From contig JASLID010000047.1 in NCBI GenBank assembly GCA_030153045.1, forward strand, positions 1 through 21,271: 21,271 bases of DNA, written 5' to 3'. This stretch comes from Flavobacterium sp. (lineage in GTDB: Bacteria > Bacteroidota > Bacteroidia > Flavobacteriales > Flavobacteriaceae). The notes beneath the pieces were generated by a model. That model did no database searches, had not been told where the DNA came from, and worked only from the letters and a program-made list of their open reading frames with translations. Numbering within the stretch: the stretch's first letter is position 1; each line of letters opens with the position of its first letter. Both the position numbers and the translations under genes were made by a program. Positions 14,788 to 21,162 of the stretch are shown piece by piece.

Positions 14788-15660
14788 ATGAAAACAGAGA
14801 AAACCAGCCGAACAGCTCAGTATATGGCTTTATTTAGAGCGTTGGAAACAGAACGTGATTCGAAAGATAAATTGTTTTCTGATCCTTATGCGATACATTT
14901 TCTTGAAGCTAAATTGAGATTTGCATCACGCATGTCTAAATATTTAATTATTAGAAAATATATCAGTAACACAATTCAAAAGAAAATCCCAGGTGCATTT
15001 TCATCAGCAATAGCCAGAACAAAATATATTGACGATTTATTAGAATCAACAATTGCTAATGGAGTAAAACAAGTAATAATTTTAGGAGCGGGATTTGACA
15101 CAAGAGCCTTGCGACTTGACTTTCTGAAATCAATTCCTGTAATAGAGATTGATCATCCAAATACTTCAAAATTTAAAATTGCAACTTATAAAAATCGTAT
15201 TGGTCGTCTTCCAAAAAATATTGACTTTTATCAAATTGACTTTAATAAACAAAGCCTTGAAGAATTGGCTGAACAACATAATTTTGATTTTACAAAACCT
15301 ACTACAATCATTTGGGAAGGTGTCACAAATTATCTCTCAGAAGACGCAATAAAGAGTACGTTTGGCTTTATTAAAAAATTCACAAAGAACAGTTATATTA
15401 TTTTTACTTATGTCCACAAAAAAATCCTCGAAAATCCAAGTTCGTTTTTAGGAGGTGAAAAACTTTTGACTGACCTAGAGCAGCTTGAAGAAAAATGGAC
15501 TTTTGGCTTCCTGCCAGAGGAATTGCCCTATTACTTAAAACAATTTAACATGATGCTTATAGAAGATATGGGCGCAACAGAATATCGCGAAAAATATGTA
15601 CCCAATCGAATGGAAAAAGGATATGAGTTTTATAGAATAGCTTTGGCTATAAAGAAATAG
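14788..15660 (+). CDS. Class I SAM-dependent methyltransferase (leucine carboxyl methyltransferase/TIGR00027 type)
   Basis: A 290-residue cytoplasmic enzyme. The start KTSRTAQYMALFRALE, then LFSDPYA, the ARTKYIDDLL segment (76-85) and the SAM-binding motif VIILGAGFDTRALRL (96-110) are characteristic of the leucine carboxyl methyltransferase-like family annotated as TIGR00027. The acidic residue EIDHP follows motif I, and WEGVTNYL is the usual later motif. It transfers a methyl group from S-adenosylmethionine; the acceptor is unknown (small acids or natural products in relatives). It is transcribed from the region with the 19-base motif. A start at 14788 fits the family's usual length near 280-300. 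Confidence 0.9.
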   Translation: MKTEKTSRTAQYMALFRALETERDSKDKLFSDPYAIHFLEAKLRFASRMSKYLIIRKYISNTIQKKIPGAFSSAIARTKYIDDLLESTIANGVKQVIILGAGFDTRALRLDFLKSIPVIEIDHPNTSKFKIATYKNRIGRLPKNIDFYQIDFNKQSLEELAEQHNFDFTKPTTIIWEGVTNYLSEDAIKSTFGFIKKFTKNSYIIFTYVHKKILENPSSFLGGEKLLTDLEQLEEKWTFGFLPEELPYYLKQFNMMLIEDMGATEYREKYVPNRMEKGYEFYRIALAIKK

Positions 15661-15710
15661 TTGTTAAAGAAAAAGCTACTATTATCGATAACAAAAAAAA
15701 CTTCACACCA

Positions 15711-16580
15711 TTATTTATTTTCCAAGCTGTTTTCTTCACTCAGTTCTTCAGCTCCAACACCCTTTAAAGTACCTAAAAAATCATTCAGATGTTTATTAAA
15801 CTCTTCCGGTTGTTCCAAATTAGATACATGACCCGCCTTATCAATCACTTTAAGCACAGATCCTTTAATCTTCTTATTCATAAATTCTGATTGTACCAGC
15901 GGAGTTACTTCATCTTCTCTTCCGCAGATAATCAATGTTGGAACAGTGATGTCATTCAAAGTTGAACAGGTTTCTGACCGCTCTGCAAGTGCTATCAATC
16001 CTTCAATAATTACGTGCTGGGTATTGGAAAACACGACACCTCTCAATTCCTCAACCAGTTCTATTTTGTCTGTTAAAGAATCTTTATGGAATACTTTTTT
16101 AATAAATCCTTCGTTAAAATCAGCCACACCATTGGCTCTTATTTCCTCAATGGTAACATAACGTTTTTCCTTTACCTTGGGAATATCGGCAATACATTGC
16201 GTGTCACATAAAGCCAATGCTTCAAAGCGTTTTGGAAATCTTTTATAAACATTCAACGCTATAAAACCACCCATAGACAATCCGCAGACAATTGCTTTCT
16301 CAATATTTAATTCGTCCATAAATTGAATTAAATCATCTCCAAATAAATCCATACTCAACGGTGATTTTTCATCTGTTGATTCTCCAAATCCTCTAATATC
16401 GCAGGCAATTAAACGATAGGAAAGCATTAAATAATCGAGCTGACTCAGCCACATGGTTTTATCAAAAGGGAAGCCATGCAGGAAGATGATTGGAATGTTT
16501 CCTTCTCCCACATCATCATACGATAGATTAAAGTTATTTATAGGAATGCTTAAATTGTATCCTTTAGTTCTGGTTTTCAT
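15711..16580 (-). CDS. Alpha/beta hydrolase
   Basis: A 289-residue cytoplasmic enzyme with the full catalytic set: the oxyanion-hole HGFP (35-38), the nucleophile elbow GLSMGG with S102, the acid D223 in GREDEVTPL and H251 in AGHVSNLEQP. DIRGFGES (61-68) is also typical. The family hydrolyses esters, lactones or related bonds; the substrate cannot be told. The gene converges with the methyltransferase (50 bases between stops, no clear hairpin) and diverges from the downstream endonuclease-family gene. An acidic C-terminal extension (EELSEENSLENK) follows the core. Confidence 0.92.
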   Translation of the reverse strand: MKTRTKGYNLSIPINNFNLSYDDVGEGNIPIIFLHGFPFDKTMWLSQLDYLMLSYRLIACDIRGFGESTDEKSPLSMDLFGDDLIQFMDELNIEKAIVCGLSMGGFIALNVYKRFPKRFEALALCDTQCIADIPKVKEKRYVTIEEIRANGVADFNEGFIKKVFHKDSLTDKIELVEELRGVVFSNTQHVIIEGLIALAERSETCSTLNDITVPTLIICGREDEVTPLVQSEFMNKKIKGSVLKVIDKAGHVSNLEQPEEFNKHLNDFLGTLKGVGAEELSEENSLENK

Positions 16581-16740
16581 GATATATTTTTTAAAATATT
16601 TTTTTGTAACTGATTGCTTTGAACTCCTAATTTGAGCAGTTGATTTGCCACTGATTCTCTCATAAATTGATGAGAACAGGTTTAATTAATAACTCAATCA
16701 AAGTTAATTTTGAATTACTAATATTTGTTATGTAATTCAC

Positions 16741-16768
16741 TTTGAGCGTTATAAGATTCCTACATTTG
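16741..16768 (+). promoter_or_regulatory. Candidate promoter of the EEP-family gene
   Basis: TTTG (16741-16744) and TACATTTG (16761-16768) match the Bacteroidetes -33/-7 motifs, although the 16-base spacing is a little short. The start ATG is 27 bases further on. The rest of the 214-base divergent region shows no firm promoter for the hydrolase. Confidence 0.45.
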
Positions 16769-16794
16769 TAACAACGGATACAAAAAAATCAGAA

Positions 16795-17508
16795 ATGAAA
16801 ATCATCACTTGGAATTGCAACATGGCTTTCCGAAAGAAAGCAGAATTTATTTTGGCTCATGAACCGGATATCTTAATTGTACCCGAATGTGAAAATCCCG
16901 ACAGGCTGAAGTTCCCCGAAGGTGTACCAACTCCCACAGACATGATCTGGTTTGGAAGCAATCCAAACAAAGGCCTAGGTGTTTTTTCATACGGCAACCA
17001 CAAATTTAGATTGCTCGATTGCCATAATCCTGATTACAAAAATATCCTGCCCATAGCAGTAACCGGAGGTAAAGTCAATTTTACACTGTTTGCCGTTTGG
17101 GCAAATAATCCTGCCGATAAAGATGGCGCCTATGTCACTCAGGTATGGAAAGCCATTCAGTATTACGAACGATTATTGTCGAAAAACAAAACGATCCTGA
17201 TTGGCGATTTCAACAGCAATACCATTTGGGACCGACCAAGACGCGAAGGGAATCATTCTACCGTTGTTGAAAAGTTAGCGGCGAATAAGATTTTCAGTAC
17301 GTATCATATATTTCACCAACAATTACAGGGAAAAGAAGCGCATCCTACCCAATTTATGTACCGACACGAAGACAAACCCTACCATTTGGATTATTGTTTT
17401 GCTTCGGCTTATTTCATTAAAAAAATGACGGATGTGCTGATAGGAAAGTACCAGGACTGGAGACAGCACAGCGACCATAAACCGTTGTCAGTGACGTTTG
17501 ATTTGTGA
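16795..17508 (+). CDS. Endonuclease/exonuclease/phosphatase family protein
   Basis: A 237-residue protein with the conserved order of this metal-dependent fold: ITWNCN (N7), PDILIVPECE (E31), ILIGDFNSN (D138, N140), HLDYCF (H197, D199) and SDHKPL (D227, H228). All the catalytic residues are present, so it should be active as a phosphodiesterase on DNA, RNA or another phosphoester. There is no signal peptide, hence a cytoplasmic location. Length is normal for a compact family member. It stands alone and ends 70 bases before the start of the second cassette array. Base usage is slightly richer in G+C than the cassette genes. Confidence 0.92.
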   Translation: MKIITWNCNMAFRKKAEFILAHEPDILIVPECENPDRLKFPEGVPTPTDMIWFGSNPNKGLGVFSYGNHKFRLLDCHNPDYKNILPIAVTGGKVNFTLFAVWANNPADKDGAYVTQVWKAIQYYERLLSKNKTILIGDFNSNTIWDRPRREGNHSTVVEKLAANKIFSTYHIFHQQLQGKEAHPTQFMYRHEDKPYHLDYCFASAYFIKKMTDVLIGKYQDWRQHSDHKPLSVTFDL

Positions 17509-17568
17509 GAAAGACACCATTTGCTTAGTAAATGTGAGATTAATAATAAATCATGTAGTCTTAATTGC

Positions 17569-17587
17569 ATATATTTACGAGTTAGCA
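17569..17587 (+). other. Motif ATATATTTACGrGTTAGCA, copy 2, at the start of the second cassette array
   Basis: The same 19-base motif as at 14739-14757. Here GTT (17581-17583) begins a complete cassette: the next seven bases AGCAACA recur inverted before E15. No left arm of the usual element precedes it, so this junction differs from all others and is the best candidate for an attI-like or primary insertion site in the window. Confidence 0.55.
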
Positions 17588-17605
17588 ACAATATTAAAAC
17601 CGGAA

Positions 17606-18031
17606 ATGACGCAATATTTATTCATAATAATGATTTTAATTGGAGCTGCTTATGCTCGACATTACGGACGAAAAGCTAAAATAGAAATTGAAGAATTTAA
17701 TCAGAGAAAAAGAGCAGAAAAAATAGAATATTTAAAAGCAAACGTTTTTGTTGGACTAAAAAACATGAATGATGGTTTTGATACTGATTCAATTTATTAT
17801 TTTTCTCAATCTGACTTTGAAATTATAATTAACAGAATTGAAAAACTTGGAATTGGAATTATGGGAATTGAACCATGGTTAAATGGAGAATTTTATGGTG
17901 TTAAAGTTGCCGAAGATTATGAAGCTGTGCCAACTGACTCAAAATGGTACAGAAAAGCATTTGCAGAGTTCAAAAATGAGAATGAGAATCTTTTATATGC
18001 AGCAAGTTATAAGATTCCAGAGAATAATTAA
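17606..18031 (+). CDS. Membrane-anchored hypothetical protein
   Basis: A 141-residue protein from ATG 17606. The open frame extends to 17498, but that start lies before the cassette boundary at 17581, so the later ATG is preferred. An N-terminal membrane helix (YLFIIMILIGAAYA) is followed by a charged helix and a compact domain: YYFSQSDFEIIINRIEKLGI, then GEFYGVKVAEDYEAVP, then KWYRKAFAEFKNENENLLY. The domain repeats in many Bacteroidetes hypotheticals as far as I recall, but I know no function. It is the gene of cassette 15. The cassette ends match at 14 of 15 positions. Confidence 0.75.
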   Translation: MTQYLFIIMILIGAAYARHYGRKAKIEIEEFNQRKRAEKIEYLKANVFVGLKNMNDGFDTDSIYYFSQSDFEIIINRIEKLGIGIMGIEPWLNGEFYGVKVAEDYEAVPTDSKWYRKAFAEFKNENENLLYAASYKIPENN

Positions 18032-18045
18032 AAAATACTGTTGCT

Positions 18046-18162
18046 AACAGCGGTTTGGCGATATTGCTGGTTCAGTTTGTGTTTGGAATGTTCTGGAAAC
18101 TTACGGCTTACTTAAAACTTTTCGCTAAATTTACCGCAACATCGCCAAGCCGGCGGGACGTT
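18046..18162 (+). repeat. attC-like element E15
   Basis: This element has the type B centre, with a reduced central hairpin. The left arm GGTTTGGCGATATTGC pairs with the right arm GCAACATCGCCAAGCC, the best-matched arms in the window. Left N7' is TGTTGCT (exact match to cassette 15). The right flank after GTT is AGCATCT, then ATT (cassette 16). Confidence 0.92.
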
Positions 18163-18187
18163 AGCATCTATTCTAAAAAACGTACAG

Positions 18188-18415
18188 ATGACAAAAAATG
18201 AGTTTATAACAAGTGTAAAAGCATTAAGATTGGATTTTGAAAATAATCCTGAAAAATGGGAAAATAAAACTATTCCGGAGTTTTTAGAAGCCATAGAAAA
18301 TTATGCTGACGATATACAAGGATATTATAACAATACAAAGCAAAACATCAATTCGGAAACAGCTAATTGGAAAGTTTTTGCAGACATCTTAAACGGAGCA
18401 AGTGTTTATGAATAA
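18188..18415 (+). CDS. DUF7660-like small protein
   Basis: A 75-residue soluble protein. The pattern WENKTIPEFLEAIENYADDI, GYY and then NWKVFADILNGASVYE at the C-terminus matches my memory of the DUF7660 family. Function is unknown. It is the first gene of cassette 16 and starts 26 bases after the boundary GTT. Its stop (18413-18415) overlaps the ATG of the next gene (18408-18410) by eight bases, which points to translational coupling. Confidence 0.78.
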   Translation: MTKNEFITSVKALRLDFENNPEKWENKTIPEFLEAIENYADDIQGYYNNTKQNINSETANWKVFADILNGASVYE

Positions 18416-18693
18416 AAAAAATAGCAAAATTAACGATTCTTTCAATCTTAATTTTTTTCTCTGTTTCATTTATAACAGTTTTAAGTCAAATCAATCCTTT
18501 TCATTATTATAAAGGAAATGAAAATTATAAACTTGAAATAGGATTTCCATTCAATTATTATTATCAGTTTTTTGTTAGAGGAAGTGAAATTCCAAATTCA
18601 GGTTGGCATGGACTGAATCTAATATATGATTGTGCTCTAACTTTGATAATAACTGTTGCAATTTATTTTATAGTACAGAAATTGAAAAGATAA
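18408..18693 (+). pseudogene. Two-helix membrane protein gene, frameshifted in an A8 run
   Basis: ATG 18408 begins MNKK and then the frame is lost in a run of eight A (18414-18421). Removing one A gives an intact 94-residue protein: MNKKIAKLTILSILIFFSVS as the first helix, a loop with YYKGNENYKLEIGFPFNYYY and GWHGLNL, and a second helix (LTLIITVAIYFIVQ) ending KLKR. The stop is at 18691-18693, just before the cassette boundary. The upstream gene overlaps the start. Whether this is a real pseudogene, programmed slippage, phase variation or a sequence error cannot be decided here. Confidence 0.75.
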
Positions 18694-18704
18694 GAACATC
18701 CGCT

Positions 18705-18830
18705 AACAGCGGTTTTAAGAAATTGGGGTTTTAAGGCTAAATTTAAAGGCAATTTTATATATTTGACTACAGTCTTAGCGGAATGGTTTGGGGACAAAAA
18801 TCCCCACCTTCTCAAAGCCGATGGGACCTT
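18705..18830 (+). repeat. attC-like element E16 (right boundary mutated, end of second array)
   Basis: This element has the type A centre, with TATATTTG at 18758-18765. The left arm GGTTTTAAGAAATTGGGG pairs with the right arm CCCCACCTTCTCAAAGCC. The right boundary reads GGGACCTT, with C in place of the conserved G. The following bases have no inverted partner, so the array ends here. Left N7' is ATCCGCT (4 of 7 with cassette 16). Confidence 0.88.
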
Positions 18831-18918
18831 AACAATACCAACACACAAGGGATAACAAACGGAGCTGTACACATGAGGCGAAGCCGACTACCAAAGAAAA
18901 AGCAATCAGTAATTTTAT

Positions 18919-19365
18919 ATGAATATACAAGAACAAATCAAAGAGTATATTACTAGTCAACCAGAACCAAAACGCAACGACATGCAAGAGTTGCACCGCA
19001 TCATTCTGGAAGTAATGCCCGCATGTAAATTATGGTTCTTGGATGGTAAAAACGATGAAAATAAAACTGTTTCTAATCCTAATATAGGATATGGATTTTA
19101 CACCATAAAATATGCTAATGGTACTACCAGAGAGTTTAATCAAATTGGTTTAAGCGCAAATACAACTGGAATTTCTGTTTACATCCTTGGTATTGATGAT
19201 AAGACATTTTTAGCCAAAACCTATGGAGATAAAATAGGCAAAGCGAGCGTGACAGGATATTGCATCAAATTCAAAGCGCTGAAAGACATCAACATCGGCA
19301 TACTTAAAGAAGCTATACAATATGGGTTTAAGACGCAGGATGAAAAAAATGAACTAATAAAGTAA
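18919..19365 (+). CDS. DUF1801-like protein
   Basis: A 148-residue soluble protein. QEQIKEYITSQPEPKRNDMQ at the start, then LHRIILEVMPACKLWF, GYGFYTIKYANG, TGISVYILGIDD and a C-terminal GYCIKFKALKDINIGILKEA match the DUF1801 (YdhG-like) fold. That fold resembles iron-chaperone-like proteins, but its function here is unknown. The gene follows the last element by 88 bases and shows no matching 3' boundary, so I treat it as outside the cassette array. Confidence 0.85.
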   Translation: MNIQEQIKEYITSQPEPKRNDMQELHRIILEVMPACKLWFLDGKNDENKTVSNPNIGYGFYTIKYANGTTREFNQIGLSANTTGISVYILGIDDKTFLAKTYGDKIGKASVTGYCIKFKALKDINIGILKEAIQYGFKTQDEKNELIK

Positions 19366-19422
19366 TTAAACTTTTTAATACAATTGGTTACCAACTGCTA
19401 AAAACATAAACATCAAAAATTA

Positions 19423-19614
19423 ATGAAAACACAATTTACTGCTTTACTATTAAGTTTGCTAACCTACTTGAATGTGTTTGGACAAAAAACAGCCTTTGTA
19501 AAAAGTGACAGCATAAGGTATCCAATTCACAAATCTAGCATTGGAAAATTTGCTTTTTTAATGAAATGTCTTATTTGTATATTTTCGTTCCTCTTTTTGT
19601 ATTTAGTCCTCTAA
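19423..19614 (+). pseudogene. Truncated secreted-protein gene
   Basis: The frame begins with a convincing signal peptide (MKTQFTALLLSLLTYLNVFG) and about 25 mature residues (QKTAFVKSDSIRYPIHKSSI). It then turns into a hydrophobic tail (CLICIFSFLFLYLVL) encoded opposite the 3' end of the serine hydrolase gene. This looks like the 5' end of a larger gene whose remainder was deleted, with the stop supplied by the neighbour's sequence. The reading frames overlap tail to tail at 19571-19614. Confidence 0.5.
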
Positions 19615-20908
19615 AAACACTTATTCTATTAAAAACATTACTGTTGTCGGATTTAAACTTCATTCTCAAATCTTCTTCTTTTGAAAAAAAAGATTCTGAA
19701 TTTTGTGCAAATAGTTCGAATTTTGGATCATTATTTATTTGAGCAAACAAACGGTTGTTATCTATTGAAATTATTACATGATAATCCGAATTGACTTCAT
19801 ACTCACCTTCATACTTCTTTAAATCAGCATTAGAAAGTGCTATTCCATCGAGCATTTTGTAGGGTTGGTTATATAAAATTGCCAAAATAGAATTACTAAT
19901 AATTTCAATTTCGTGATTGTACGTATTATTCAACAAAACAATACAAATATCATCTTCAGGGACTCTGGTAAATTGACTTGTAAAACCATCAACATTCCCA
20001 CCATGCGAAACCACTCTTTTATTATAAAGGGATTCAATCCACCATCCATATCCATAACCGTTCAGAAGAGGTATATACGCTTTTTCTAAACTTGATTTTT
20101 TTATGATCTTATTCTTCAATAATCCTTGATGCCATAAATACATATCTTTGGCATTACTATAAAGAGCTCCAGCAGAATAGGTAGCGGTAGAATCCCAAGG
20201 AATAGATTCTATACTTTTTTCTTTAGAATATAAGGAATAGGGTTTTGCTTTTAAATTACTCTGTAAACCTTTAAAATCAAATCCGCTGTGAGCCATTTTT
20301 AGAGGTTTTAGAATCATTTCTTTTACCACTTGTTCGTATGGTTTGCGGGTAATTTTTTCAATAATTAAACCTAAAAGTTCATATCCCGAATTACAATATG
20401 AAAAGTTAGTCCCTGGAATAAAATCCATCGGTTTATCTCTAAAAAGAGCCATCCTATCTTCTTTAGTAAGTGACTTTTCTTCCTTTAATTGATGATACAA
20501 CGGGTTTCTAAAATACTCATAAATGCCAGATGTATGGCTAAGCATATGTTCAATCGTTATTTCATTTCCTCTTGGATAATCAGGAAAATATTTAGTTAAT
20601 TTATCCTGTAGGGTTAGCTTATTTTCCTCGGCTAATTTTAAAATAACGGTTGCTGTAAATTGTTTTGTTATAGAACCAACTTGAAAAATAGTATTAGGAT
20701 CATTAGGGATTTTATTTTTAATATCTTGATAACCATACCCTTTTTCCAAAATCATTTTACCTTTTTTATAAACCAATGCAGTTCCGTTAAACCGATTGAT
20801 TTTAGCATAGGAAAGTAAAAGGCTATCTATTTTTTGGGGTAAGTTCTGTGATTGTGTTTTAAAAATAATGGCAATAAGCAAACACATTGTAAAAACAATT
20901 TTCTTCAT
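19571..20908 (-). CDS. Serine hydrolase of the beta-lactamase superfamily
   Basis: A 445-residue exported protein with a signal peptide (MKKIVFTMCLLIAIIFKTQS). It carries the three active-site motifs of class C beta-lactamase-like and D-Ala-D-Ala peptidase-like enzymes: SITK (S79-K82), YCN (171-173) and HGG (302-304). The catalytic domain ends about residue 345, and a beta-rich C-terminal domain of about 100 residues follows (NADLKKYEGEYEVNSDYHVI). Members hydrolyse peptides, esters or beta-lactams; resistance should not be assumed. Location is probably the periplasm. The gene overlaps the truncated gene on the other strand at its 3' end. Confidence 0.93.
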   Translation of the reverse strand: MKKIVFTMCLLIAIIFKTQSQNLPQKIDSLLLSYAKINRFNGTALVYKKGKMILEKGYGYQDIKNKIPNDPNTIFQVGSITKQFTATVILKLAEENKLTLQDKLTKYFPDYPRGNEITIEHMLSHTSGIYEYFRNPLYHQLKEEKSLTKEDRMALFRDKPMDFIPGTNFSYCNSGYELLGLIIEKITRKPYEQVVKEMILKPLKMAHSGFDFKGLQSNLKAKPYSLYSKEKSIESIPWDSTATYSAGALYSNAKDMYLWHQGLLKNKIIKKSSLEKAYIPLLNGYGYGWWIESLYNKRVVSHGGNVDGFTSQFTRVPEDDICIVLLNNTYNHEIEIISNSILAILYNQPYKMLDGIALSNADLKKYEGEYEVNSDYHVIISIDNNRLFAQINNDPKFELFAQNSESFFSKEEDLRMKFKSDNSNVFNRISVFRGLNTKRGTKIYK

Positions 20909-21101
20909 ATATCAAAAGTATTATTTTAATCTAATTGTAGTAAATTTCTTCGTAAAAATAATCAACCTTATTTTAATATCATTGATTTGGATTAAGAAAT
21001 AAAAAGGTCGTCCTATAAAGCATACATCATTGTAAAGCGACAATATGCAAATAGACATTTCAAACAAAAACTCAGAGCAAAATAAAATATTTCACAAAAA
21101 A

Positions 21102-21133
21102 TTTGCGCAACCAAATAATTGCGCTTATATTTG
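21102..21133 (+). promoter_or_regulatory. Promoter of the ArsR-type regulator gene, with possible operator
   Basis: TTTG (21102-21105), 20 bases, then TATATTTG (21126-21133) closely fits the Bacteroidetes promoter consensus. Two TTGCGC repeats (21103-21108 and 21119-21124), the first within the palindrome TTGCGCAA, lie between the boxes and could be an operator for self-regulation. The gene starts 30 bases downstream. Confidence 0.6.
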
Positions 21134-21162
21134 CTACCACATAGTTGCAAATTATTTAAACC

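Noticed and set aside
17498..17605. Start of the cassette 15 gene at 17498, overlapping the EEP-family gene
   Set aside because: The cassette boundary is at 17581, so a cassette gene cannot begin before it; ATG 17606 also starts at a membrane helix.
1..18830. A CRISPR-like array because of regularly repeated sequence
   Set aside because: Repeats are over 115 bp with variable centres, and the intervals are whole genes of 0.3-1.6 kb, not short uniform spacers.
1678..18834. The repeated elements as MITEs or other insertion elements with terminal inverted repeats
   Set aside because: The sequences flanking each element are not direct repeats, orientation is uniform, and the matching bases lie at the two ends of each gene-containing unit rather than across the element.
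18831..19365. The DUF1801-like gene as a further cassette
   Set aside because: There is no inverted partner of its 5' bases after the gene and no closing element.
21029..21046. Short inverted repeat ATTGT-AAAGCG-ACAAT as a terminator or operator
   Set aside because: It has only five base pairs and no T run; it is too weak to call.
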